From Candidatus Nitrosocosmicus arcticus (lineage in GTDB: Archaea > Thermoproteota > Nitrososphaeria > Nitrososphaerales > Nitrososphaeraceae): a stretch of 61,640 nt of DNA. Under the pieces are notes generated by a model that was given only the letters and a program-made list of their open reading frames with translations, was not told the origin of the DNA and searched no databases. Shown piece after piece: positions 11,161 to 18,676 of this stretch. The stretch spans positions 23,011-84,650 of the forward strand of contig NZ_ML675592.1 of NCBI RefSeq assembly GCF_007826885.1, written 5' to 3'. The position numbers and the translations under genes are program-made. Numbering within the stretch: the first letter of the stretch is position 1; each line of letters starts with the position of its first letter.

Positions 11161-11604
11161 TTAACGATAGGATTTCTGTTTTCTTCGTCTTGCCCCTGGG
11201 CCACCATATTTCTTTGACTCTGTCTGTCTTGGATCCCCAACCAGCAAATGTCTGTCAAATTCTGTTATCTTTTTCTTGATTTCTTCTCTCATGTTTCTTG
11301 TAAATGGATGATCCCTTGGATCCTTTGCACCTTTTGTTTCTCCTGCTAATGCACGTGAAATTGCTACTGCGCTTGCAAACGCTTGTCCCATAAAGCCTCC
11401 TCCATTGACGTGCACGTTAACATCTACTCTATCCCTTAGTTCGCCAATTATGTTAGTAGGTGTCAAAATAAGTTCCTTTGCTACTTCTGGTTGAATGACT
11501 TCTACAGGGATATTATTAATTCTAATTTTTCCATTTCCTTTTACTATCGTAGCTACTGCTCTACATGTCTTTCTTTGGCCCGGATAAAGATCTATTTTAT
11601 TCAT
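11161..11604 (-). CDS. rpsI: 30S ribosomal protein uS9 (S9)
   Basis: 147 residues. It has the S9 core KTCRAVATIVKGNGKIRINNIP, the HVNGGGFMGQAFASAVAISRAL helix and the highly conserved basic tail GARRRKQKSYR, whose last Arg reaches the P-site tRNA in known ribosomes. Length is normal for archaea. It follows the uL13 gene with one base between, in the order eL18-uL13-uS9 standard for archaea. Confidence 0.97.
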   Translation of the reverse strand: MNKIDLYPGQRKTCRAVATIVKGNGKIRINNIPVEVIQPEVAKELILTPTNIIGELRDRVDVNVHVNGGGFMGQAFASAVAISRALAGETKGAKDPRDHPFTRNMREEIKKKITEFDRHLLVGDPRQTESKKYGGPGARRRKQKSYR

Positions 11605-11605
11605 A

Positions 11606-12400
11606 TTATTGAACTACTCCTTTCCAACCTATCTGTTTTGCCACTTCACTCATAGATATGTAAAATGATTCGGGTCTCGTAATTTTTGCGTCCTCAAATG
11701 ATTGCATTGCTGAATTTTTTAACTCATCTGGTACGCCTATATATACCCTTAATCTTTTAAAAGATTGCATTCCACTGGGCTTTCTTTTTGGGACCATGCC
11801 TCTTATCATTTTTGTAATTATGGTGTCTGGTCTTCTTGGGTGAAATGGACCGTGAATGGGGTTAACAATTGATCCGACTTCTAATCGTTTCTTGTAACTC
11901 TCGATGACTTCATACTTGTTTCCGGATACCATCACTTTTTCAGCATTTACTACGGATACTCTATTACCTTGCAATAATAATTTTGATACCTTGGAACATA
12001 GCCTTCCTGAGATACAATTTGATGCATCAACTACTATAAGCTTATTTTGTTGAGATCGACTTTCTTCGGGTTTTGTATCCGACTTTGTTTCCTTAACCAA
12101 CTTATTTTGTTGAGATCGACTTTCTTCGGGTTTTGTATCCGACTTTGTTTCCTTAACCAACTTATTTTGTTGAGATCGACTTTCTTCGGGTTTTGTATCC
12201 GACTTTGTTTCCTTAACCAACTTATTTTGTTGAGATCGACTTTCTTCGGGTTTTGTATCCGACTTTGTTTCCTTAACCAACTTATTTTGTTGAGATCGAC
12301 TTTCTTCGGGTTTTGTATCCGACTTTGTTTCCTTAACCAACTTATTTTGTTGAGATCGACTTTCTTCGGGTTTTGTATCCGACTTTGTTTCCTTAACCAA
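11606..12400 (-). CDS. rplM: 50S ribosomal protein uL13 with a six-repeat N-terminal arm
   Basis: Residues 122-264 are a normal archaeal uL13: IVVDASNCISGRLCSKVSKLLLQG, GPFHPRRPDTIITKMIRGMVP, and a C-terminal IGWKGVVQ. In front of it, in the same frame and without a stop, stand six identical 20-residue units (VKETKSDTKPEESRSQQNK plus Leu), so the protein would be 264 instead of about 145 residues. The reading starts at TTG 12400, overlapping the end of the eL18 gene, with an AAAGGTG about a dozen bases before it. Each unit also begins with a TTG codon. The core has CTT where the ancestral start Met would be, so the arm appears to be translated. It is charged, lacks hydrophobic residues and should be disordered. 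Confidence 0.92.
   Translation of the reverse strand: MVKETKSDTKPEESRSQQNKLVKETKSDTKPEESRSQQNKLVKETKSDTKPEESRSQQNKLVKETKSDTKPEESRSQQNKLVKETKSDTKPEESRSQQNKLVKETKSDTKPEESRSQQNKLIVVDASNCISGRLCSKVSKLLLQGNRVSVVNAEKVMVSGNKYEVIESYKKRLEVGSIVNPIHGPFHPRRPDTIITKMIRGMVPKRKPSGMQSFKRLRVYIGVPDELKNSAMQSFEDAKITRPESFYISMSEVAKQIGWKGVVQ
12041..12400 (-). repeat. Six perfect 60-bp tandem repeats in the uL13 gene
   Basis: Copies at 12041-12100, 12101-12160, 12161-12220, 12221-12280, 12281-12340 and 12341-12400 are identical at every base. The unit length is a multiple of three, so changes in copy number keep the frame. There are no spacers, which excludes CRISPR. Identity at synonymous sites points to very recent expansion or ongoing homogenisation. 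Confidence 0.97.
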
Positions 12401-12743
12401 TTATTTTTACACCTTTCCCATCAGGATATTTACTTATTAATGATTGCAATGAAATAACTTCTGCCCCTGCAGTGTTCAATTTACTTATGGCAGTTTCTGA
12501 AAATGAATATGCATATACTGTTAATTTGTGCCCCAACGTTCCATTGCCCAAAATCTTGCCTGGAACTACTACTATATCCCCATTATTAGTAATTTTATCC
12601 AATCTCTGGATGTTAACTTGTCTTCTGTTTGATCTAGATCTAGAAAATTCTTTCTCTAATGCTTTCCAAATCTGTGCCTTGTTACTTTTAAATGCTTTAC
12701 GTAGGATCCACACTGTATTATCTATTAAAGTATCGTTAAACAT
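12393..12743 (-). CDS. 50S ribosomal protein eL18 (L18e)
   Basis: 116 residues matching archaeal L18e: VWILRKAFKSNKAQIWKALEKEF, SRSRSNRRQVNIQRLDKI, DIVVVPGKILGNGTLGHKLTVYAYSFS, and the ending PDGKGVKIIG. It lies between rpoD and uL13 in the conserved archaeal order. Its stop overlaps the start of the extended uL13 by eight bases. Confidence 0.95.
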   Translation of the reverse strand: MFNDTLIDNTVWILRKAFKSNKAQIWKALEKEFSRSRSNRRQVNIQRLDKITNNGDIVVVPGKILGNGTLGHKLTVYAYSFSETAISKLNTAGAEVISLQSLISKYPDGKGVKIIG

Positions 12744-12790
12744 TACTTGCTATTCCAATTAAAAGAGTATAAAGTACCAAATAAATTTAC

Positions 12791-13447
12791 CTAGAGGTTG
12801 TTTGGTATTTGGAGTGCGTTAATTGTTTCGCCAAAGTCCTTTATGCTTTTATTTAATTGTTCAATTGCTGCTATAATTATTTCCTCTGCAGTTAATGCTC
12901 CATTAGATTCCACAGTTAAAAAAATTTCATTTTCGTTTTCACCATATTTTACTACTGCTATTGTAGCAGGCTGCCATTTTGCATGATCCCTACCAAATCC
13001 AAGCCTCGCATATGCCTCAAACTTTAATTTTTGACCCGGAGCTAGTACTATGATGGGGATATCCTGACTAACCGGTTTTACAAATTCATCTTCTGAAATT
13101 AACTCTGAAGTAGTAATTGTTTTAGTTTTTTCATTAGCTTCTGCATCAAGTTGCAATAAAACCCTGCAATTCGTACATCCCAAGGTACTCTTACAACTAC
13201 ATTCTTCAGGTAATGAAAATTTCTTCAAATCAGTCCTCAGTGGAATTAAACCAAGCCTATGAGCGACTGCTTCATCATGCATTACTGATGAGTTTTCTAG
13301 AATTACTACGTCGTCAATAGCAAAAGTAGGCACCTCGCTAATTGATAGTCGTCTAATTGCATTGACGTACTGACGAGGTACGTTATTAAATTTAATGGTT
13401 ATTCTTTCATCATGTTTCTCAATAACCTTTAAATCTATAGAGATCAA
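12791..13447 (-). CDS. rpoD: DNA-directed RNA polymerase subunit D
   Basis: 218 residues. The N-terminal dimerisation part has PRQYVNAIRRLSISEVPTFAIDDVVILENSSVMHDEAVAHRLGLIPL, the hallmark of archaeal RpoD/eukaryotic Rpb3, which pairs with subunit L in the polymerase assembly platform. The middle domain contains four cysteines (CSCKSTLGCTNC), like the ferredoxin-like, iron-sulfur-binding D subunits of several archaea. Whether a cluster is present cannot be told, but the Cys set is complete. Length is shorter than in Sulfolobus, usual for thaumarchaea. It is the first gene of the rpoD-eL18-uL13-uS9 cluster and divergent from SBDS. Confidence 0.96.
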   Translation of the reverse strand: MISIDLKVIEKHDERITIKFNNVPRQYVNAIRRLSISEVPTFAIDDVVILENSSVMHDEAVAHRLGLIPLRTDLKKFSLPEECSCKSTLGCTNCRVLLQLDAEANEKTKTITTSELISEDEFVKPVSQDIPIIVLAPGQKLKFEAYARLGFGRDHAKWQPATIAVVKYGENENEIFLTVESNGALTAEEIIIAAIEQLNKSIKDFGETINALQIPNNL

Positions 13448-13521
13448 ATCAAATAATTTTAATCTTACGTATATTAAAAATGTAATGAATCTATAATGAA
13501 TATGGCAGCCTCCTAAATATA

Positions 13522-13540
13522 TTATTATATTAATATATCA
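13522..13540 (+). promoter_or_regulatory. TATA-like region of the SBDS-exosome operon
   Basis: An AT-only stretch, ttattatattaatatatca, lies about 19-37 bases before the ATG at 13559, the distance expected for an archaeal TATA box with a short or absent leader. The same 110-bp gap must also hold the promoter of rpoD on the other strand. Confidence 0.45.
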
Positions 13541-13558
13541 CAGTTAATTTTCTATTGT

Positions 13559-14245
13559 ATGGCTGATTCAAAAGTTACTATTGTAAAATTAACTATTGGA
13601 AATGATAGATTTGAAATTTTAGTAAAGCCGGATCCTGCATTAGAATATAAATTGGGTAAACGAACTGATTTATCTTCCGTATTAGTCGCAGACGAAATAT
13701 ATTCAGATGCGAACAAAGGATCTCGAGTTGCCGTTGATAAATTAAATAAACATTTCAAAACTAGTGACACTAATGAAATACTCAAACAAATATTACTTAA
13801 AGGAGAGCTAAATCTTACTACAGATCAAAGGCGCAAAATGGTGGAGGACAAGCGAAAACAGGTTGTTCAATACATAAATAAAAATTTCGTAGATCCTAAA
13901 ACAAAACTTCCTCATCCTGTTCAACGGATAGAAAACGCACTAGAAGACGTAAGAGTCACAATTGATCCTTTCAAGAAAGCGGAAGACCAAGTCAAATCTA
14001 TTGTTGAATCTCTTAGAAAAATTCTTCCATTAAAATCTGAAATGTTGCAACTTGTTATTCTTATACCAAGCTCGCATTCCTCCACCAGTTATAATTATAT
14101 TAAAAGCTCTGGCGTTCTAACTTCTGAAGAATGGCTATCAGATGGCTCTTTAAAAGTAAATATAGAAATAAATGCAGGTATGAAAGGGAACTTTCTCGAA
14201 CGTATAGGCTCATTGACTAAAGGATCCGCACAAGTTAAAGGATAA
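13559..14245 (+). CDS. Ribosome maturation protein SBDS/Sdo1
   Basis: 228 residues with the three SBDS domains. The FYSH domain comes first (EILVKPDPALEYKLGKRTDLSSVLVADEIYSDANKGSRV). The helical middle has LNLTTDQRRKMVEDKRKQVVQYINKNFVDPKTKLPHPVQRIENAL, and a ferredoxin-like C-terminal domain follows. In eukaryotes the protein helps release the anti-association factor from the large subunit. It opens the conserved archaeal operon with the exosome genes, as in most archaea. Confidence 0.96.
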   Translation: MADSKVTIVKLTIGNDRFEILVKPDPALEYKLGKRTDLSSVLVADEIYSDANKGSRVAVDKLNKHFKTSDTNEILKQILLKGELNLTTDQRRKMVEDKRKQVVQYINKNFVDPKTKLPHPVQRIENALEDVRVTIDPFKKAEDQVKSIVESLRKILPLKSEMLQLVILIPSSHSSTSYNYIKSSGVLTSEEWLSDGSLKVNIEINAGMKGNFLERIGSLTKGSAQVKG

Positions 14246-14351
14246 CTACTTACAGATTATATTATAGAACAATTTCTAGATAATTAGATATAGAAATATG
14301 AAAACGTTTCATTTTACATCTATTTTGTTATTGGAGGTAGACAATTTCTAA

Positions 14352-15278
14352 ATGCAGGAAATAAAGAGGAGATATGTTATACCTGGAGATAAAATTATTG
14401 AGGGTAATTATAAACCTTTAATGAATGTTGTTAAAAGTGGTAATTATTTAGTATCTACCAGAGTTGGAATTGCTGAAGCTGGTAAAGATGGTGTTAAAGT
14501 TATACCTTTATCGGGTGTTTATATACCACGTGTTAACGACTTAGTAATCGGAAAGATTATTGATCGATCTTCTCTATCTTGGGATGTTGATATTAATGCA
14601 TGCTTTTTCGCTCACCTACCTGCACAAGATGTGTTTGGGCGAGATTTTTCACCAGCCAAAGATGATATGGGTCGACAACTAAGCATAGGCGACTTAATTA
14701 TTGCAAGGATTGTATCTTTTGATAGAACTAGAGACCCCATGCTTACAGTTCAGGATAAGGATTTGGGAAAGATCCCTTACGGTGAATTCATAAAAATTTC
14801 TCCTACTCGAGTTCCACGATTAATTGGAAAACGTGGTTCTATGATTCAAACTATAGAACAAGCTACCCAAACAAGAGTGATAATCGGTCAAAATGGTATA
14901 GTAGTTGTTACAGGTAGAGACCCAGATGGTCTCAGTTTGGCTGCAAAGGCTATCAAATTGGTAGAGGAAGAGTCTCATACTACTAATCTTACTCAACGAG
15001 TCAAGACTTTACTAAATGTTCAAGACCCTGTGGATCCAGAACAACCAGAATCAATGAATGCTTCTTCCAGTACTGAATCATCCACACAGCCACAATCCAG
15101 TACTGAATCATCTATTGAATCATCCACACAGCCACAATCCAGTACTGAATCATCCACACCGAATAATAGTAAATCTGGCTCCAATTCAAAAGAAAAGCAT
15201 AGAAATGATAATTCTGAAAAGTCATCCAACAACGATAGCAATAACGATCAAAAAGAAAAAAAACAAGTGATCAAATAG
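14352..15278 (+). CDS. rrp4: Exosome RNA-binding subunit Rrp4 with repeat-rich tail
   Basis: 308 residues. The N-terminal domain (YVIPGDKIIEGNY), an S1 domain (IGKIIDRSSLSWDVDINACFFAHLP) and a KH domain (RVPRLIGKRGSMIQTIEQATQTRVIIGQNGIVVV) make the RNA-binding cap of the archaeal exosome, which sits on the Rrp41-Rrp42 ring. From about residue 225 the protein departs from the family and ends in about 80 residues of Ser, Thr, Gln, Asn and Lys, including a 14-residue tandem repeat. Typical archaeal Rrp4 has about 220-240 residues. Upstream aggagatc is inside the gene; ttggaggtag at 14331 gives a good ribosome site for ATG 14352. Confidence 0.95.
   Translation: MQEIKRRYVIPGDKIIEGNYKPLMNVVKSGNYLVSTRVGIAEAGKDGVKVIPLSGVYIPRVNDLVIGKIIDRSSLSWDVDINACFFAHLPAQDVFGRDFSPAKDDMGRQLSIGDLIIARIVSFDRTRDPMLTVQDKDLGKIPYGEFIKISPTRVPRLIGKRGSMIQTIEQATQTRVIIGQNGIVVVTGRDPDGLSLAAKAIKLVEEESHTTNLTQRVKTLLNVQDPVDPEQPESMNASSSTESSTQPQSSTESSIESSTQPQSSTESSTPNNSKSGSNSKEKHRNDNSEKSSNNDSNNDQKEKKQVIK
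15075..15153 (+). repeat. 42-bp tandem duplication in the rrp4 tail
   Basis: Bases 15075-15111 recur at 15117-15153, 42 bp apart, keeping frame and duplicating an ESSTQPQSSTES segment. A third, shorter partial copy follows. This built the Ser/Thr/Gln-rich tail of Rrp4. Confidence 0.8.
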
Positions 15279-15281
15279 GAT

Positions 15282-16028
15282 GTGTATAATTTGAAAGAAT
15301 TAGCTTTAATGGATGAAAACGGAAAAAGATCCGATGGCAGAGGGATAGATGAATTACGGTCAATTAAGATTACCGTGGGCGTGGTGAAAAATGCAGACGG
15401 TTCAGCTTATATAGAATTCGGAAAGAATAAAATAATCGTCGCTGTTTACGGGCCACGTGAAGTTCATCCAAAACATATGGCTCTTCCAGATAGGTGTGTT
15501 CTTAGGTGTAGATACCACATGTCTCCATTTTCTACGGATACCAGAAAGAATCCTGCTCCTTCTCGACGAGAGGTGGAGATATCTAAAGTAATGCGTGAAT
15601 CTTTGGAACCATCCTTAATATTAAGTGACTATCCGCGAGCAGTAATTGATGTTTTCGTTGAAGTATTACAAGCCGATGGTGGATCAAGGTGTGCTGGCAT
15701 CAATGCAGCATCTGTAGCATTAGCCGATGCTGGAATTAATATGCGTGATTTAGTTTCTGCTTGTGCTGCTGGACGGTTATCAGAAAATATTGTGCTAGAC
15801 ATTAATGATCTTGAAGATAAAGAAGGAGATGCAGATATGCCTGTAGCTTATTTGCCCAATTTGGAACAGGTAACTTTGTTGCAGTTAGATGGTAAGATAA
15901 CTACAGCTCAATTTAGTGAATGTTTAGAAAAAGCAATCAGTGGATGCAAGTTAGTATACGAAATACAAAAAGAAGCACTAATGAAAAAGTATTTTGGTAA
16001 TGAACTGGAGTTGAAAGAAGAAGCATGA
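15282..16028 (+). CDS. rrp41: Exosome catalytic subunit Rrp41
   Basis: 248 residues from GTG 15282 (a TTG at 15291 and an ATG at 15309 are alternatives), three bases after rrp4. It is an RNase PH-fold protein: KRSDGRGIDELRSIKI, SAYIEFGKNKIIVAVYGPREVHP, RCRYHMSPFSTDTRKNPAPSRREVEISKVMRESLEPSL, LQADGGSRCAGINAASVALADAGI, and the acidic DKEGDADMPVAYLP that holds the catalytic Asp. It performs phosphorolytic 3'-5' RNA degradation and tailing in the hexameric ring with Rrp42. Confidence 0.97.
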   Translation: MYNLKELALMDENGKRSDGRGIDELRSIKITVGVVKNADGSAYIEFGKNKIIVAVYGPREVHPKHMALPDRCVLRCRYHMSPFSTDTRKNPAPSRREVEISKVMRESLEPSLILSDYPRAVIDVFVEVLQADGGSRCAGINAASVALADAGINMRDLVSACAAGRLSENIVLDINDLEDKEGDADMPVAYLPNLEQVTLLQLDGKITTAQFSECLEKAISGCKLVYEIQKEALMKKYFGNELELKEEA

Positions 16029-16840
16029 GCTCCTCTAAACGTTCTACAGTAATAGTTGAACAATTACGAAAACAACAAATGCTAGAAGCTTTATCTAGAG
16101 GGAAAAGATTAGATGGTCGCGATTTTGAGTCATACAGAAATTTTGAAATTGAGGTAGGAATAATAGATAAAGCCTCTGGTTCTGCAAAGGTAAAGCTAGG
16201 TAATACCGAAGTTATAGCAGGTGTTAAAGTTGAAACAGGCGAACCATTTGAAGGATTAGAAAATAAAGGTGCATTGATCATGTCCGCAGAAGTTTTACCT
16301 ACTGCCTCTGCTCATATTGAACCTGGACCTCCTGATGAGGACGCAATAGAATTATCAAGGGTTGTTGATAGAGGAATACGCGAATCAGAAATGCTAGATT
16401 TAAATAAATTGGTTTTGATTCCTGGAAAAATAGTTTACACTGTTTTTGTTGACTGTAGCATCATAAACACCGACGGTAATTTGTTAGATGCTACCTCTTA
16501 TGCAGTAGTTGCGGCACTTTTAACAAGTAAATTTCCGATCTATGAAATTAAAGACGAACAGGTAGTGGATATTGGTAAAACTATGCCTCCACCCATAACT
16601 ACAATGCCGATATCTATTACCGCTGTTAGAATTGGAGAATCGGTCTTGTTAGATCCAACAACAGAAGAGGAAGCTTGCATGGATGCACGCATAACTATGA
16701 CAACTCAATCCGATGGAAATATAGTTGCTGTACAAAAAGGCTTTACGGGTCCATTTTCAGTCAATCAGATTGTCCAGTTCTCTGAAATAGCAAGAATTAA
16801 AGGAGAGGAAATGCGCTCTAAAATAAAGGAGTTGAATTAA
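16025..16840 (+). CDS. rrp42: Exosome ring subunit Rrp42
   Basis: 271 residues, overlapping rrp41 by four bases, so probably translationally coupled. It is an RNase PH-fold protein of the non-catalytic type: GKRLDGRDFESYRNFEIEVG, SAKVKLGNTEVIAGVKVETGEPFEG, PDEDAIELSRVVDRGIRESEMLDLNKLVLIPGK, DATSYAVVAALL. The catalytic Asp motif of Rrp41 is absent, as normal for Rrp42, which supports RNA binding and the active site of its partner. Confidence 0.97.
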   Translation: MSSSKRSTVIVEQLRKQQMLEALSRGKRLDGRDFESYRNFEIEVGIIDKASGSAKVKLGNTEVIAGVKVETGEPFEGLENKGALIMSAEVLPTASAHIEPGPPDEDAIELSRVVDRGIRESEMLDLNKLVLIPGKIVYTVFVDCSIINTDGNLLDATSYAVVAALLTSKFPIYEIKDEQVVDIGKTMPPPITTMPISITAVRIGESVLLDPTTEEEACMDARITMTTQSDGNIVAVQKGFTGPFSVNQIVQFSEIARIKGEEMRSKIKELN

Positions 16841-16878
16841 AGGTTAAAAGAAAAAAGGGTTCAACAGCACTAAAAGGT

Positions 16879-17076
16879 TTGGGTGTTAAGTTTGGTGCTA
16901 CCGTACGAAAAAGATATGGTAAGGTCTATAGGACATTAAAACAAAAAAGACGATGTCCGAGCTGTACTTCATTAAAATTTAAAAGAGTAGCGATGGGTAT
17001 ATGGCAGTGCCGTAAATGCGAATATAAAGTCGCAGCAGGAGCCTACGACGTAAATCTTGGAAAACTTCAAGGCTAA
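16879..17076 (+). CDS. 50S ribosomal protein eL43 (L37Ae)
   Basis: 65 residues from TTG 16879. It has the L37Ae zinc ribbon CPSC...CRKC (RRCPSCTSLKFKRVAMGIWQCRKCEYKVAAGAYDV) and the basic lead KFGATVRKRYGKVY. The same frame stays open upstream to 16828, reading VKRKKGSTALKG just before the TTG, which looks like genuine ribosomal protein sequence. A non-standard start (GTT at 16843) after the ggag at 16827-16830 is therefore possible. It belongs to the exosome operon, 38 bases after rrp42. Confidence 0.9.
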   Translation: MGVKFGATVRKRYGKVYRTLKQKRRCPSCTSLKFKRVAMGIWQCRKCEYKVAAGAYDVNLGKLQG

Positions 17077-17356
17077 AATTTTTATTTATTTTGATACAAA
17101 CCATAATACCAGATTTTTTCAATCTAATAATGATGACGGTAATATTTTAAAAAAACCGTTGAATTCTATTTTTGTTGCAATAAAAGGCGATATTCAATCT
17201 ACACCCGATTTTGATACTCATGTTACTGTTTCTATAGAAAACGACTATATCATATTGTCCATATCAGGTAACAACCTATCTAAATTCCGTGCGTCATTGC
17301 TATCTTTTTTGAGACTAGCAGATTTAGCATATTCTGTACTGCATATTGACAAATGA
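17057..17356 (+). CDS. pcc1: KEOPS complex subunit Pcc1
   Basis: 99 residues from TTG 17057, overlapping the end of eL43 by 20 bases. It shows the short Pcc1 fold: a strand pair HVTVSIENDYIILSISGNNLSKFRASLLSFLRLADLAYSVL, with the FRAxLxSxLR signature of the dimerising helix. KEOPS makes t6A37 on ANN-decoding tRNAs, with Kae1, Bud32 and Cgi121 encoded elsewhere. In many archaea pcc1 stands here, between eL43 and prefoldin beta. Confidence 0.85.
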   Translation: MENFKAKIFIYFDTNHNTRFFQSNNDDGNILKKPLNSIFVAIKGDIQSTPDFDTHVTVSIENDYIILSISGNNLSKFRASLLSFLRLADLAYSVLHIDK

Positions 17357-17411
17357 TATATTATTGTAATAATTTTTATCTTAGTGAATATTTAGTTACT
17401 TTGTATTAACA

Positions 17412-17804
17412 ATGAGTGAACAAGAGCTTCCTCCATGGCTAAAAGAGCAACTTGCAAGATTACAACAATTACAGCAAAACCTTCAAGCAATAATGATGCA
17501 AAAACAACAGGTTGAACTAGAAATATCTGAAACGGAAAGGGCCTTGGAGGAGTTAAAGAAAACTACTTCTGAGGATGTCGTATACAAGATTGCAGGCCCT
17601 TTGATGGTTAAATCTGATAGGGATAATTTAATAAAAGAACTAGAAGAAAAGAAAGAGCTTTCAAATACCCGGACTGTAGTTTTAGGCAAACAAGAATCTA
17701 GGGTCAAGGAAAATCTAAAAGAAGTGGAAAATAAGATTAATCAAATGATGCATATGGCCCAAGGGGGATCACAATCCAATAAATTTAATCAACCTCCACA
17801 ATAA
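17412..17804 (+). CDS. pfdB: Prefoldin beta subunit
   Basis: 130 residues made of two long coiled-coil helices around the conserved hairpin VVYKIAGPLMVKSDRDNLIKELEEKKE, the signature of beta-class prefoldin. The hexameric chaperone passes unfolded proteins to the thermosome. A Gln/Gly-rich tail of about 20 residues follows the second helix. Its place after pcc1 is conserved in archaea. A TATA-like aatttttatctta lies 30-40 bases upstream, so it may also have its own promoter. Confidence 0.95.
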   Translation: MSEQELPPWLKEQLARLQQLQQNLQAIMMQKQQVELEISETERALEELKKTTSEDVVYKIAGPLMVKSDRDNLIKELEEKKELSNTRTVVLGKQESRVKENLKEVENKINQMMHMAQGGSQSNKFNQPPQ

Positions 17805-17854
17805 CAACTTTTTCTTATGAATGTTAATTAAGAATATGCTTTTTTATTATTGCA

Positions 17855-18622
17855 TTGGCTATTCGAATTGTTGCAGATGAGCGAGAGAAAAATAGTCGAG
17901 TTCCTGATTTACTTAAACTTAATGGGGTGTTTGTCGATTATAAACAATTAGCAGTTGGAGATTATATTGTTTCTCCTGAGACCGTTATTGAAAGAAAAAC
18001 CATATATGATTTGATAAACTCTGTTTATGACGGTCGCATATTTATTCAGTGTTCAGATTTAATAAATTATTATACTAAGCCACTGATCATTATAGAAGGA
18101 AATTTAACAGACCTAGATACAAGAGAGCATTTTCAAAACGATTCTAAATTAATCATCGATAAAATACGGGTAGCATACGAAACTTTGATAAAAGTAGCCC
18201 TTGATTTCCGAATACCGATTTTATATACTGATTCTGTATTTTATACTGCTGAATTATTAGTTTTGTTAGCTTCCAATCAATTTAAGAGCAAAAATGATGG
18301 ACCTTTGCTTAAAAAGATAAAAAAATCAAATCCTTTTCTTCTTCAGCAATTATACGTTCTTACCTCTTTACCTGGAATAGGTTCTAAATTAGCTACAAGA
18401 TTACTGGATAAATTTCATTCTCCTACTAATGTTTTGAATGCTTCAATAGCAGAGCTTGCTAGGGTACCAGGTCTTGGAAACATGCGTGCAGAAAAAATTC
18501 GAAAGATTTTGGATACTCCCGTACCCAAGGAAGTAAGTATCTATACACAAAAAAAATTGATGATTGATAATACAGACGAAAATATTGATAATGATGATGC
18601 GCGTGAAAATGACATGACATGA
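17855..18622 (+). CDS. XPF/ERCC4-family structure-specific nuclease
   Basis: 255 residues from TTG 17855. Residues 1-130 are an ERCC4 nuclease domain: IRIVADEREKNSRVPDLL, DYKQLAVGDYIVSPETVIERKTIYDLINSVYDGRI, with the metal-binding GDxxxxxxxxxERKxxxD. Residues about 165-225 are paired helix-hairpin-helix motifs (TSLPGIGSKLATRLLDKF, RVPGLGNMRAEKIRKIL). This is the short archaeal XPF without helicase, which cuts branched or flap DNA and in Crenarchaeota and Thaumarchaeota works with PCNA. The tail is acidic; no clear PIP-box is visible. Confidence 0.92.
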   Translation: MAIRIVADEREKNSRVPDLLKLNGVFVDYKQLAVGDYIVSPETVIERKTIYDLINSVYDGRIFIQCSDLINYYTKPLIIIEGNLTDLDTREHFQNDSKLIIDKIRVAYETLIKVALDFRIPILYTDSVFYTAELLVLLASNQFKSKNDGPLLKKIKKSNPFLLQQLYVLTSLPGIGSKLATRLLDKFHSPTNVLNASIAELARVPGLGNMRAEKIRKILDTPVPKEVSIYTQKKLMIDNTDENIDNDDARENDMT

Positions 18623-18676
18623 AAAACTGATATTACCGGTATAAAATTTTATTCTTAACTTATTAACCAAAGATGA

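Noticed and set aside
12041-12400. Six 60-bp direct repeats as a CRISPR array
   Set aside because: The repeats are contiguous without spacers and lie in frame in a ribosomal protein gene.
12047-12457. Plus-strand ORF with repeated peptides opposite uL13
   Set aside because: It is the antisense shadow of the 60-bp repeats, which happen to be open on both strands. It has Leu/Phe/Cys-rich translation without a start signal.
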